From Oscillospiraceae bacterium (GTDB lineage Bacteria > Bacillota > Clostridia > UBA1381 > UBA9506): a stretch of DNA of 64,000 nt. A program made the position numbers and the translations under genes. The stretch is from assembly GCA_015068855.1 (NCBI GenBank), contig SVJS01000001.1, forward strand, positions 115,774 through 179,773, written 5' to 3'. Below the pieces are notes generated by a model. It worked only from the letters and a program-made list of their open reading frames with translations, was not told where the DNA came from and made no database searches. The number at the start of each line of letters is the position of its first letter. Position 1 is the stretch's first letter. Below are positions 40,057-48,024 of the stretch, piece after piece.

Positions 40057-40085
40057 TTGACATTCCGGCTAAAAATCGGTATAAT
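40057..40085 (+). promoter_or_regulatory. consensus promoter of rpsU
   Basis: Perfect TTGACA (40057-40062), 17 bases, perfect TATAAT (40080-40085). The gap 39928-40234 contains this promoter and the rpsU leader, no gene. Confidence 0.9.
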
Positions 40086-40091
40086 ATACTT

Positions 40092-40234
40092 TGTAGTTTT
40101 ATAGGGCGGAGATATGCATGTATGAAAACATGCTCCGCATGATGTCCTTCCACCGTTTCTTGACGGTCGGCAGGAAGTTCATCACCGATTGATGATTAAA
40201 ACCCAACGCAAAGTACCGGAGGGAGGGAATATAC
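40092..40234 (+). promoter_or_regulatory. structured 5' leader of rpsU
   Basis: About 143 bases with two stem-loops. The first pairs GCGGAG (40106-40111) with CTCCGC (40133-40138), with an inner CATG/CATG. The second pairs GATG/CATC, CTTCC/GGAAG and ACCGT/ACGGT (40141-40183), separated by small internal loops. The RBS GGAGGGAGG follows. No U-tract lies after either hairpin, so control of translation or RNA stability is more likely than termination. Confidence 0.55.
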
Positions 40235-40411
40235 ATGTCCGAAATCAGACTTAAGGATCACGAATCTTTAGATAGTGCCCTGCGTCGTTTTAAGCGTTCC
40301 TGCGCAAAAGATGGCGTTTTGTCAGAACTGAGAAAAAGAGAGCATTATGAAAAGCCCAGCGTGAAGAGAAAAAAGAAATCCGAAGCTGCCAGAAAAAGAA
40401 AGTTTAAGTAA
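40235..40411 (+). CDS. rpsU: 30S ribosomal protein S21
   Basis: 58 residues, strongly basic: [20 protein letters not shown] at the start, then [20 protein letters not shown] and a Lys/Arg-rich tail ending RKRKFK. Length and sequence match bS21 of Firmicutes. It has a perfect promoter, a long folded leader and its own terminator. The usual neighbours (yqeY, dnaG, rpoD) are absent, so it is monocistronic here. Confidence 0.95.
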   Translation: MSEIRLKDHESLDSALRRFKRSCAKDGVLSELRKREHYEKPSVKRKKKSEAARKRKFK

Positions 40412-40426
40412 TGGCGCTTTATTAAA

Positions 40427-40460
40427 AAAAGACCGTGGCTCATGCCACGGTCTTTTTTTT
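40427..40460. terminator. bidirectional terminator between rpsU and the nitroreductase gene
   Basis: A perfect 13-bp stem AAAAGACCGTGGC/GCCACGGTCTTTT with loop TCAT, with A and T runs on both sides. Confidence 0.9.
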
Positions 40461-40467
40461 GTTCTTT

Positions 40468-40995
40468 TTACCAGTTTTGAAAAGCTGTCGTTTGGTCTTT
40501 GGGCTTTCGAATTTTATCACGGGGTGTTTCGTTTTTAGCATAACCCAAAGCGATAATCAGTCGCAGAGGCACATCCTTAGGAATCCCAAGCACCTTGTGG
40601 CAACCTTCATCATCAAAGCAACCCAAAATGCAGCTTGCAATACCCTTATCGGCTGCCGCCAGTGTCAGCATCATGGTCATCATACCGATATCCATTTGGG
40701 CAAAATACTGCTGATCCTCGTTAACGCCTGCACGCAGGACCGCCTCCGTTTCACAAATAGCAATAAAGGCACCGCAGTTATCCACAAAGAAATTGCGGCC
40801 ACTTTTCTTAATCTCCTCTGCCAGTGCTTTGGCCGTTTCGCCCTCGGCTGCTACCATGCGCCAGGGCTGAGAATTACAGGCCGATGGCGATAAGCACGCA
40901 ACGTCCATAATCTCTTCCAGTAAATCGTGAGATACGCAGCGACCGTCATAGTCCCGACAACTCTCTCTGCATAATGCCAATTCCTTAAATGCCAT
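40468..40995 (-). CDS. nitroreductase family FMN protein
   Basis: 175 residues from ATG 40995 (GAAGGATG upstream). CRESCRDYDGR near the start and LSPSACNSQPWRMV for FMN binding are typical, as is GYAKNETPRDKIRKP at the end. Family members reduce nitro groups, quinones or enones with NAD(P)H; the substrate is not deducible. It is convergent with rpsU. Confidence 0.88.
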   Translation of the reverse strand: MAFKELALCRESCRDYDGRCVSHDLLEEIMDVACLSPSACNSQPWRMVAAEGETAKALAEEIKKSGRNFFVDNCGAFIAICETEAVLRAGVNEDQQYFAQMDIGMMTMMLTLAAADKGIASCILGCFDDEGCHKVLGIPKDVPLRLIIALGYAKNETPRDKIRKPKDQTTAFQNW

Positions 40996-41118
40996 AGTCA
41001 TCCTTCTTTCCAAATGTTGTAAAATTAATTTTTTCCAAACTGATCAAGTTTTACGCAGTATGCACCGACGAAAAACGGCAATACTTATGATGAAGCCATC
41101 ATGAAGGAGTCCTGTTCC

Positions 41119-42375
41119 ATGGAAAAATTTATCATTCGCGGCGGTGCGCCCCTGTGCGGAACCGTCAGCGTTTCAGGCGCTAAAAATGCCGCCCTGCCGT
41201 GCCTCGCCGCCTGCCTGTTAACCGATGAACCCGTAACCCTCTGCCGCATTCCACCACTTTCCGATATTTTTGCCATGTGCGACATCTTATCCGGTTTGGG
41301 ATGTAGGATTTCCCGCCCATTTGCCGATGAATTTTGTATTGATGCCTCTCATTTGACTGCGTGCGCCGTTCCTTATGAACTGGCAGGCCGTCTCCGAGGC
41401 TCTTTTTTAGTGTTGGGACCGCTACTTGCCCGCCACAAGAAAGTCAGCATCGCCATGCCGGGCGGTTGCGCTATCGGGGCGCGCCCCATTGATTTACATT
41501 TGAAAGGGTTTATTGCCATGGGAGCAACGGTGCAAAACACAAACGGCTGCATTGAAGCATCCTGCCGCCAGCTCCATGGCGCTACGATTTATCTGGACTT
41601 TCCCAGCGTGGGTGCCACGGAAAACATCATGTCTGCCGCTGTGCTCGCTCAGGGCGAAACCATTATTGAAAACGCCGCCGCCGAGCCGGAAATCGTGGAT
41701 TTGGCAAACTTTTTGTGCCGCATGGGTGCCCGTATTACAGGCGCCGGCACAGACACCATTACCATCCGGGGCGTAGAGCGCCTGCACGGCGCGCGTCACA
41801 CCATCATTCCCGACCGCATCGAGGCCGGCACATGGCTCGCCGCCGCCGTGGCAACGGGTGGCGACGTTACGGTCACAAACATCATTCCCGACTATGTGAA
41901 GCCCATGACCGCCAAGCTCTCAGAGATGAACATTCCTCTCACAATCGGCGAGGACTTTATCCGCACAAAGCCTGTTTCTTCTTTCAAGGCTGTGGATGTC
42001 AAAACCCTGCCCTATCCCGGATTTCCTACCGATATGCAATCCCAGCTTTCCGCCCTGCTTTGCCTCTCTGACGGCATCAGCATGATTACGGAAACCATTT
42101 TTGAAAACCGCTTCATGCATGCCGGAGAGCTTTGCCGCATGGGCGCCTCCATCAAAATTGCGGGCCGCAACGCCGTGATTGAGGGAAGCAAATCCTTATC
42201 AGGCGCCAAGGTGAAAGCTTCTGACCTGCGGGCAGGCGCTGCCCTTGTGATTGCGGCGTTAGCCGCCAAGGGCGACACCGAAATTTCCGATATTTATCAC
42301 ATCGACCGGGGCTACGTGGCCTTAGATGCCAAGCTGCGCACCTTAGGTGCAAGCATTAAGCGGGAGCCGGAATAA
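41119..42375 (+). CDS. murA: UDP-N-acetylglucosamine 1-carboxyvinyltransferase
   Basis: First committed step of peptidoglycan synthesis, joining PEP to UDP-GlcNAc. 418 residues from ATG 41119 (AAGGAG nine bases before); an in-frame ATG 18 bases upstream overlaps that RBS. SGAKNAALP carries the catalytic Lys. PGGCAIGARPIDLHLKG carries the active-site Cys, so the fosfomycin-sensitive form is expected. Firmicutes often have two MurA paralogues; only one lies here. It is convergent with trxB, the two stops touching. Confidence 0.95.
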   Translation: MEKFIIRGGAPLCGTVSVSGAKNAALPCLAACLLTDEPVTLCRIPPLSDIFAMCDILSGLGCRISRPFADEFCIDASHLTACAVPYELAGRLRGSFLVLGPLLARHKKVSIAMPGGCAIGARPIDLHLKGFIAMGATVQNTNGCIEASCRQLHGATIYLDFPSVGATENIMSAAVLAQGETIIENAAAEPEIVDLANFLCRMGARITGAGTDTITIRGVERLHGARHTIIPDRIEAGTWLAAAVATGGDVTVTNIIPDYVKPMTAKLSEMNIPLTIGEDFIRTKPVSSFKAVDVKTLPYPGFPTDMQSQLSALLCLSDGISMITETIFENRFMHAGELCRMGASIKIAGRNAVIEGSKSLSGAKVKASDLRAGAALVIAALAAKGDTEISDIYHIDRGYVALDAKLRTLGASIKREPE

Positions 42376-43290
42376 TCAGCGCCCCGCTTCAATATAACGC
42401 AGCGCGGAATAGGAAGCAATGGCCCCATCTGCTGCCGCTGTAATCACCTGACGGAGGGGCTTTTTGCGTAAATCTCCCGCTGCGTAAACGCCGGGGATTT
42501 CCGTTTCCATCTCTTCATTGGTCACGACATAGCCCTGCTCATTCAAGACTAAAATACCTTGCAGGAGACTCGTTCCCGGTTGTGTGCCAACAGCAACAAA
42601 AACGCCGTCTGTCACAAGCTCGCCCGTTTCCCCGCTGACCACATTGTTAATCGTCAGAGACTCCACACGGCTATCGCCGTTCACGGCCGTGGCAACTGTG
42701 TTCAAAACCAGCTCGACATTCTCTGTCTTTTTCACTTGCTCTGCCAAGGTATGTACCCCGCGGAAGCTATCACGACGATGAATCAGATAGACCTTCTGGC
42801 AATAGCGCGCCAAAAACAGCGCATCCTCTAAGGCTGTGTCGCCGCCGCCAATGACGGCAACGGTTTTGTTTTTATATAAGGCCCCGTCGCAGGTGGCACA
42901 ATAGGAAACACCACGACCGCGCAGTTCTTCCTCCCCGGGGATGCCCAGCTGTTTGGGTTTTGCACCCATGCAGGCGATAAAGGTTTTGCAAAGAAGCGTT
43001 TCCTTGGCCGTTACAACCTTTTTAACCGCACCGGACAAATCCAGCGATTCAATTTTTTCATATCGGATTTCGGCACCGGCTTTTTGAGCCTGTTCTTCCA
43101 TCTGCATGGCAAGCGCCACGGCATCCACTCCGTCAGGGAAGCCGATATAGTTTTCAAGTGTTGTGGTGGTGGACATTTGTCCCCCTGCAAACATTTCCTC
43201 TAAAACGAGGCAACGAAGACCTGCTCGGGCTGAATACAGCGCTGCATTTAAGCCGGCCGGACCGCCGCCGCCAATAATTACATCATACAT
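42376..43290 (-). CDS. trxB: thioredoxin reductase (NADPH-type flavoprotein)
   Basis: 304 residues. FAD motif IIGGGGPAGLNAALYSARAG, redox-active CATCDGALY, NADPH motif VIGGGDTALEDALFLAR, and C-terminal YAAGDLRKKPLRQVITAAADG. It recycles thioredoxin or a related protein. The GGCGG-type NADP-binding HRRDSFR suggests NADPH use. No trxA is adjacent. Confidence 0.94.
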   Translation of the reverse strand: MYDVIIGGGGPAGLNAALYSARAGLRCLVLEEMFAGGQMSTTTTLENYIGFPDGVDAVALAMQMEEQAQKAGAEIRYEKIESLDLSGAVKKVVTAKETLLCKTFIACMGAKPKQLGIPGEEELRGRGVSYCATCDGALYKNKTVAVIGGGDTALEDALFLARYCQKVYLIHRRDSFRGVHTLAEQVKKTENVELVLNTVATAVNGDSRVESLTINNVVSGETGELVTDGVFVAVGTQPGTSLLQGILVLNEQGYVVTNEEMETEIPGVYAAGDLRKKPLRQVITAAADGAIASYSALRYIEAGR

Positions 43291-43324
43291 AAAAGTCTCT
43301 CCTTTTTTGCCCTTGCGGCCTTTT

Positions 43325-43885
43325 TTATTCTGACGCCTCTGTCAATAAAAGTTCCACCGTTTTCTGATAAAAACCATAGGGGTCACGCCGGAAATTGCGG
43401 CACATGGCAAGGGCCTTGTTCTTATCCCCTGCATACAGCGAAAGAGTCAGCACGGAATTTTTTCCCTCTTTTAATTCAAAGGCAACGGAAAACTGGTTTT
43501 CGCTCAGCGGAACAACGTCACAACGGAGCGCCTTGCGGCTCGCTTCGTTACGATAAAATTTATCCACCGCATGCTTTAAGTTGTTTTTCACGCTGGCAAG
43601 CAGCTTGTTTTCAAACATGTCAATCATGTCTGTGCCGGAGGCTGTTAAAATGAACTTATCCAGTTCATCCCGCCAGACGGTTTTCATGTGGTTTTCTGCC
43701 AAAAGGCTTTCAATGGCATCACAAAGGTCCATGAAATCAACGCTTGAGCCCTCTAACATGCAATGCTTCAATTCCACATCGCTCATGGGAATATCGGCAT
43801 AAGACAGGGTAAATAAAATGGCCAGCTTGATTTCAATGGGGTCATTAAGTCTATAATATACATTCTCCCAAATGTTCTTTTTCAT
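43325..43885 (-). CDS. DUF4364 family winged-helix-like protein
   Basis: 186 residues from ATG 43885 with GAGGTG upstream; a longer in-frame reading to 43945 would start inside the promoter. The N-terminal half (DPIEIKLAILFTLSYADIPM onward) fits a PadR/winged-helix-like DNA-binding fold, and the C-terminal half is beta-rich. The family is clostridial and of unknown function, presumed regulatory. Confidence 0.75.
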   Translation of the reverse strand: MKKNIWENVYYRLNDPIEIKLAILFTLSYADIPMSDVELKHCMLEGSSVDFMDLCDAIESLLAENHMKTVWRDELDKFILTASGTDMIDMFENKLLASVKNNLKHAVDKFYRNEASRKALRCDVVPLSENQFSVAFELKEGKNSVLTLSLYAGDKNKALAMCRNFRRDPYGFYQKTVELLLTEASE

Positions 43886-43916
43886 ACCGTGCACCTCGTC
43901 TTCATTCTTACTATAA

Positions 43917-43945
43917 GTTATATCATATAAACGCTCGAAAAGCAA
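43917..43945 (-). promoter_or_regulatory. promoter of the DUF4364 gene
   Basis: Minus strand TTGCTT (43945-43940), 17 bases, TATAAC (43922-43917). Confidence 0.6.
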
Positions 43946-43963
43946 TAAAAAACCCCGTTTCTG

Positions 43964-43992
43964 TTGATTTTTTTTAGTTGCTGTGTTAGAAT
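43964..43992 (+). promoter_or_regulatory. promoter of the SpoU-family methyltransferase and tadA
   Basis: TTGATT (43964-43969), 17 bases, TAGAAT (43987-43992), about 100 bases before the first ATG. Confidence 0.6.
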
Positions 43993-44093
43993 TAAGGCAT
44001 AGAGATTTTTTATTTGCCGTACTGGCGAAGAAGCAAAAGACACGCTCCTGCCCGATTCATTACTCCGGCAAATACTAAAGGGGAGAACTTGCC

Positions 44094-44873
44094 ATGATTA
44101 CAGACATTAGCGGCAGCGACCATAAACTGGTGAAAGAAACTGCCGCCTTAAAGGAAAAGAAATACAGAGAGCGTTATGGTGCCTTCGTAGTTGAGGGTGC
44201 AATGTCTGTTTTGTGGGCGCTGCAATCCTCATACAGCGTGAAATCCATTGTCATCAGCCGAGATTTTGTTCCGCCTGAAAGCATCAAAGCTTATTTTGAG
44301 GATGTCCCTGTGTACCGTGTTCCGCCCCACGTTTTTTCGAAAATGGCAGACACGAAAACACCGCAGGGTATTTTATGCGTTTGCGCTCTGCCGCCTGCAC
44401 AGTGCTCACCAACGCAAGGCCTTTTTCTCTATTGTGACAACGTTCGCGACCCGGGAAATTTAGGATCCATCATTCGCTCGGCCGACGCGCTGGGGTTTGA
44501 CGGTGTGCTGCTTTCCCCCGGCTGTGTTGATCCCTTTGGCCCGAAGCTCGTCCGCTCCACCATGGGCTCTTTATTTCACATTACATTGATAGGCGATGTG
44601 GATGCTGATGCTCTGCGGACCATGCAGAAAAGCGGCTTTTCCCTGATTGTGTCTGCGCTGGGGCAAGACGCGGTTGCCCCCGAGGCAATCGGAAGCCTGC
44701 AAAATGCGGTTGTGGCTGTGGGAAATGAGGCAAACGGCGTTTCAGAGGCCACCCTTTCCGCCGCGGACCAGATTGTTACCATTCCCATGGCAGGCAGCGC
44801 CGAATCCTTGAACGTTGCCGCTGCTGCCGCTATCCTGCTATACGAAATTGCCAAAAAGGGAGGCAGGTTATGA
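44094..44873 (+). CDS. SpoU/TrmH-family RNA 2'-O-methyltransferase
   Basis: 259 residues. An N-terminal substrate-binding domain (KLVKETAALKEKKYRERYG, VEGAMSVLWAL) precedes the SPOUT knot: RDPGNLGSIIRSADALGFDG, VAVGNEANGVSE and IPMAGSAESLNVAAAAAIL. Paralogous to rlmB at 10943 but shorter at the N-terminus. The rRNA site is not deducible. It overlaps tadA by four bases, placing two RNA-modifying enzymes in one operon. RBS GGGGAGAAC. Confidence 0.9.
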   Translation: MITDISGSDHKLVKETAALKEKKYRERYGAFVVEGAMSVLWALQSSYSVKSIVISRDFVPPESIKAYFEDVPVYRVPPHVFSKMADTKTPQGILCVCALPPAQCSPTQGLFLYCDNVRDPGNLGSIIRSADALGFDGVLLSPGCVDPFGPKLVRSTMGSLFHITLIGDVDADALRTMQKSGFSLIVSALGQDAVAPEAIGSLQNAVVAVGNEANGVSEATLSAADQIVTIPMAGSAESLNVAAAAAILLYEIAKKGGRL

Positions 44874-45307
44874 GCAATCCCTTTATGACTGAGGCGCTTT
44901 TGGAAGCAAAAAAGGCGGCCGCCTTGGGCGAGGTTCCCGTCGGCACGGTTCTGGTTAAGGATAACACCATCATTTGCCGCGCACATAACCAAAGTGAAAG
45001 CGGCGGCACCATTTTAGCCCATGCTGAATTAATTGTTTTAGCAGAAGCTCTTAAAAAGCTTGGCACAAAACGGCTGACCGGTTGCAGCCTCTATGTGACC
45101 ATGGAGCCGTGCCCCATGTGCGCCGGCGCCATTTCCCTGGCTGCGCCCGACCGTGTTTATTTCGGGGCGTATGATGCCTTAAACGGCGCCTGCGGCGGCA
45201 AGCTTGATTTGTTTCAAAACAGCCACATTGAGGTCTATGGCGGCATTATGGAACAGGATTGCAAAGAGCTCTTGCAACGCTTTTTTGCAGAGCGTCGACA
45301 AAAGTAA
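44870..45307 (+). CDS. tadA: tRNA-specific adenosine deaminase
   Basis: Deaminates A34 to inosine in tRNA-Arg(ACG). 145 residues with the zinc cytidine-deaminase signature: HAELIVLAEALKKLG (His, catalytic Glu) and TMEPCPMCAGAI (two Cys). Translationally coupled to the preceding methyltransferase through ATGA overlap. Ends at a strong terminator. Confidence 0.94.
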   Translation: MSNPFMTEALLEAKKAAALGEVPVGTVLVKDNTIICRAHNQSESGGTILAHAELIVLAEALKKLGTKRLTGCSLYVTMEPCPMCAGAISLAAPDRVYFGAYDALNGACGGKLDLFQNSHIEVYGGIMEQDCKELLQRFFAERRQK

Positions 45308-45310
45308 ATA

Positions 45311-45347
45311 AAAAAGCTGTAACCGATGTTGGTTACAGCTTTTTTTG
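45311..45347. terminator. terminator after tadA
   Basis: AAAAAGCTGTAACC pairs with GGTTACAGCTTTTT. A and T runs make it usable from both sides. Confidence 0.9.
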
Positions 45348-45348
45348 T

Positions 45349-45702
45349 TTACTGTTTCATATGCGAGCAGGTATAGGCCGTAAAACCGCAGGTCTTACAA
45401 ATCTCCCTCGCAACGGTCTCTGCCTTGTCCGCCTCTGTTGTTAATAAAACACAGGTAAAATACCCTTTTTCCTGTTTTGCATTGTTATCAACTGCAAAGC
45501 CGCAACGGTGCGTCGCCGCTATCTCTGCGGCACGCTCTGCCACGCCATTTTGGCTTTGGTTTTCCCCACTGGAAAAGCGCAGGCGAAACAAAAGCGCCTT
45601 ATTGGTTCTGTCGCCCCATTCTTTGGCCGCCCAGGCAGCCAGGGCTGTCAGGAGCGCTAACAAGCCGGAAATCCAAACGGTTTTTTTCTTTTTTTTCGGC
45701 AT
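45349..45702 (-). CDS. small membrane-anchored protein of unknown function
   Basis: 117 residues from ATG 45702 after a GGGGGG stretch. A Lys-rich start (PKKKKK), a transmembrane helix at ~10-27, then an extracytoplasmic domain of ~90 residues with three cysteines near the C-terminus (ICKTCGFTAYTC). The alternation GYFTCVLLTTEADKAETVAREI is reminiscent of SPOR-like repeats, but I would not assign it. It lies 38 bases after the copper amine oxidase-like gene and probably shares its transcript. Confidence 0.6.
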   Translation of the reverse strand: MPKKKKKTVWISGLLALLTALAAWAAKEWGDRTNKALLFRLRFSSGENQSQNGVAERAAEIAATHRCGFAVDNNAKQEKGYFTCVLLTTEADKAETVAREICKTCGFTAYTCSHMKQ

Positions 45703-45740
45703 CACAGTCCCCCCTTTTTTTACAAAACCGCGATCCTTTT

Positions 45741-47159
45741 TCAGGATTGAGGCGCGGCGATAAGGTCAGCCCAGGAAACGGCACCCGTCGGAATGAGAAT
45801 GTTGTTATCCTGCGTCTTCTCAAACGCCCTGCCGGATGTACCAAAAGAGAGCCCATAGGCTTTCTTGACCGGCTTTTGCGCTACGGTTTCAGTTAAGGAC
45901 AGAATCAGAGTCAACTCCATTTTGCTTGGCTGTTCGCCCTGCATCATCACATCTGTTTTCACGTTAAAGCTTTCCATTTTGTTAAACAGGTCCACAAGCG
46001 AGCCGGTGGCCGATGCGGTCTGTAAATCACTGATACATTCCTCTAAAAGCAGGTTGTTCTCCCAGCGCTTGCCGCCAATTTCACGGCGCACTCTGAATTC
46101 ATTATCGTTATAAGCGCCGGAAAGCAGGCTGACAACATTATCCAAAAGTGTAACGCTATGAGAATATAAAACATCGTCATGCGCTATATACTTTTCTACA
46201 AAATCCCAATAGGTTTCTGCTGTCTGTGCGCTCTGTTTGATGAGCTTCAAATCAAAGCGGTCTGCCAGGGCTTTCTCGGGCAGAACACAGATATAGTTTT
46301 CCCCTATTTTCTCCGCTAAATCCCCGCGACCGCAATGGGTGAGAAGGCTTAAAAATTCGCTGCTTCTGATATACACATTCCAGTCTTTATCTGCAATAAT
46401 CTCCAAATTCAAAAGAGAGGGGCCGAATAACTTTTGCAGCTGTGCCTCTGTCAGGCAATCCTGCAAAAACGGCTTATAAAAAGAACGGTCTACCTCTAAG
46501 GAGAGGGCCACACCGGCATTGGTTCCGTCAAAAACGCTGGTGCCCGCCACAGACAGGCTGACCTCTTCTAACGCCCCTTTTTCTCCCTTGGAATAGTAGG
46601 CATATTCTGCGCCAAAGCTCCCCGTGCGGGCCTCTTTCCCCGGCAGGGGACGGGCAAGCATAATTTTCAAAAAGTCTGAATTTTCCGTTAACTCCCGCTT
46701 CCACTCGGCGGTATCAATAATAACAACCTCCCGAGCTGCGGGATTCCAGTTGACCTTTGTTTGCAGGCTTTCTGCCACAAAGCGGACCGGCACAAAGGTC
46801 CGGCCGTCAATCAGGCGGGCGGGTTCTTCTAAGGCAACGCTCGCAACCGTCTGGCCCTGCGTGACCTTGGCAACCGTTTCATCAAGACGCATTTCGATCT
46901 GAACATCCTTGCCCTGCGCCAAAATGGTTCCTGTTGACTCTTCAAACGCAACGCTCATGCCCGCCCGCTCCATAATGACCCTGACGGGCACCAAGGTCCG
47001 ACCGTTTATAATCTGCGGCACAGCATCGGTAAAGGCTAACAGTTCGCCGTTATAGGTTACGGTTATGGGCTTATCCTCAACGGTATACATCGTTTCAGCA
47101 TGAACCGAAACACTCAAAAAGAGTGCCATAATCAGTAAAATACAAATGCTTTTTTTCAT
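45741..47159 (-). CDS. exported protein with copper amine oxidase N-terminal-like domain
   Basis: 472 residues from ATG 47159, preceded by AAAGGAGCAGG. Signal peptide (ICILLIMALFLSVSVHA). Residues ~25-130 carry two repeats of the wall-associated Cu amine oxidase N-domain type: INGRTLVPVRVIMERAGMSV and IDGRTFVPVRFVAESL. No catalytic amine oxidase follows. The remaining 320 residues are unrecognised and largely helical. In clostridia such domains act as surface-binding modules. It has its own promoter. Confidence 0.8.
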   Translation of the reverse strand: MKKSICILLIMALFLSVSVHAETMYTVEDKPITVTYNGELLAFTDAVPQIINGRTLVPVRVIMERAGMSVAFEESTGTILAQGKDVQIEMRLDETVAKVTQGQTVASVALEEPARLIDGRTFVPVRFVAESLQTKVNWNPAAREVVIIDTAEWKRELTENSDFLKIMLARPLPGKEARTGSFGAEYAYYSKGEKGALEEVSLSVAGTSVFDGTNAGVALSLEVDRSFYKPFLQDCLTEAQLQKLFGPSLLNLEIIADKDWNVYIRSSEFLSLLTHCGRGDLAEKIGENYICVLPEKALADRFDLKLIKQSAQTAETYWDFVEKYIAHDDVLYSHSVTLLDNVVSLLSGAYNDNEFRVRREIGGKRWENNLLLEECISDLQTASATGSLVDLFNKMESFNVKTDVMMQGEQPSKMELTLILSLTETVAQKPVKKAYGLSFGTSGRAFEKTQDNNILIPTGAVSWADLIAAPQS

Positions 47160-47216
47160 TTTCCTGCTCCTTTCGGGGCGAAATTCAAGGCTATTTTTCC
47201 TTGCACATCCATACAC

Positions 47217-47245
47217 ATTATATCCTACTATCGTTTTAATTACAA
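47217..47245 (-). promoter_or_regulatory. promoter of the Cu amine oxidase-like gene
   Basis: Minus strand TTGTAA (47245-47240), 17 bases, TATAAT (47222-47217). Confidence 0.65.
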
Positions 47246-47339
47246 GCAAAAACACAGAACAGTATCACAATTGAAACAATCTTGTAAACATAATTATGTC
47301 ACAAAATACAAAATGCTTTGAAAAAGGCAAAAAAACTTC

Positions 47340-47368
47340 TTGACATCCTGCATCACTTGTGTTACAAT
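47340..47368 (+). promoter_or_regulatory. tRNA-Leu promoter
   Basis: Perfect TTGACA (47340-47345), 17 bases, TACAAT (47363-47368), 29 bases before the tRNA 5' end. Confidence 0.85.
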
Positions 47369-47397
47369 ATATTCGTTGTTTGGAAAAACATCCATTT

Positions 47398-47484
47398 GCG
47401 GATATGGCGGAATTGGCAGACGCGCTAGCTTCAGGTGCTAGTGGGAGCAATCTCGTGGAGGTTCAAGTCCTCTTATCCGCACCA
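47398..47484 (+). tRNA. tRNA-Leu(CAG)
   Basis: Acceptor arms GCGGATA (47398-47404) and TATCCGC (47474-47480), discriminator A, and an encoded CCA to 47484. The anticodon stem CTAGC/GCTAG holds loop TTCAGGT, giving anticodon CAG. The long variable arm (GGGAGCAATCTCGTG) is the class II form expected of tRNA-Leu. T-arm GGTTCAAGTCC is intact. Confidence 0.97.
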
Positions 47485-47489
47485 AAAAG

Positions 47490-47519
47490 AGACACATCCT
47501 TTAGGGTGTGTCTTTTTTT
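47490..47519 (+). terminator. terminator after tRNA-Leu
   Basis: AGACACATCC pairs with GGGTGTGTCT (one G:T), then seven Ts. An almost identical copy is at 47979-48012. Confidence 0.85.
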
Positions 47520-47693
47520 ATTCAACAGGAGAAGAGGGCTTGAACCTTAAGAAGGCAGCGAGCGTGATAAAACAGTCCGGCGGACTGTTTTATAGCGAGA
47601 TGGTGCGCAGACGGGTACCAAAAGGCATCGCCTTTGGGTCGTCGAGCAGGTAAGACGCTCAAAGAGCGGCTGTGTCCTCTTATCCGCACCAGA

Positions 47694-47731
47694 AAAAGCG
47701 ACAGAAATCGACAGGTTTCTGTCGCTTTTTC
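47694..47731 (+). terminator. terminator after the second tRNA tail copy
   Basis: A perfect 14-bp stem AAAAGCGACAGAAA/TTTCTGTCGCTTTT, then Ts. It terminates no recognisable gene. Confidence 0.8.
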
Positions 47732-47735
47732 AACG

Positions 47736-47907
47736 AAATACGCCTGACGGCGTGTGAAATATTGCTACACAATGTGAAATAGCTTCGCTGTGAAATATTT
47801 GCTTCGCAAATGTTAAAGGCGTATTTTATTTCACAGAAAACAAAGTTTTCTATTTCACAATTTACATAAGTAAATTATTTCACATCGAGCAAAGCGAGAT
47901 ATTTCAC
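47736..47907. repeat. array of small hairpins punctuated by GTGAAAT and ATTTCAC
   Basis: Left half: GTGAAAT at 47754, 47774 and 47790, each separated by a different mini-hairpin (ATTG/CAAT, AGC/GCT, then ATTTGC/GCAAAT). Right half: the complement ATTTCAC at 47828, 47852, 47877 and 47901, separated by GAAAAC/GTTTTC, ATTTAC/GTAAAT and TCG/CGA. AAATACGCC (47736) and GGCGTATTT (47818) close the left half into one domain. Hairpin sequences differ while the punctuation is constant. Confidence 0.75.
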
Positions 47908-47978
47908 TTGAGGTATTCCTTGAAATCCTTGCTATTACTGCATTTTCAAGCAAATCCTATAATAACACCCGCACCAAA

Positions 47979-48012
47979 AAGAGACACATCCTTTAGGGTG
48001 TGTCTCTTTTTT
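47979..48012. terminator. terminator shared by the third tRNA tail copy and the glycerate kinase gene
   Basis: AGAGACACATCC/GGGTGTGTCTCT stem with A and T runs on both sides. On the minus strand it lies just after the glycerate kinase stop. Confidence 0.75.
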
Positions 48013-48024
48013 TATTCTTTTCGT

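Larger units (their letters stand above)
47467..48005 (+). repeat. tRNA-Leu 3'-end direct repeats bracketing a ~490-bp non-coding segment
   Basis: The 18-base tRNA tail GTCCTCTTATCCGCACCA (47467-47484) recurs exactly at 47674-47691. A 37-base stretch starting CCGCACCA and running through the terminator (47477-47513) recurs at 47969-48005. The gap 47485-48024 therefore holds two partial tRNA tails, each with a terminator, but no second tRNA. Between copies one and two lie hairpins, notably a 12-bp stem at 47567-47593, AAAGGC/GCCTTT and GCTC/GAGC. No convincing gene is present. Confidence 0.85.

Noticed and set aside
40435..40893. 152-codon plus-strand open frame
   Set aside because: It runs through the rpsU terminator and opposite the nitroreductase gene; no RBS.
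45741..47159. Copper amine oxidase enzyme
   Set aside because: Only the N-terminal binding-type repeats are present; no catalytic domain follows.
47435..47653. Open frame over tRNA-Leu and the downstream repeat
   Set aside because: It overlaps the tRNA gene and its terminator, has no RBS, and consists of repeat and hairpin sequence.
47736..47907. CRISPR array
   Set aside because: Repeats are only 7 bases, spacers are 9-18 bases and self-complementary, orientation flips, and no cas genes are present.
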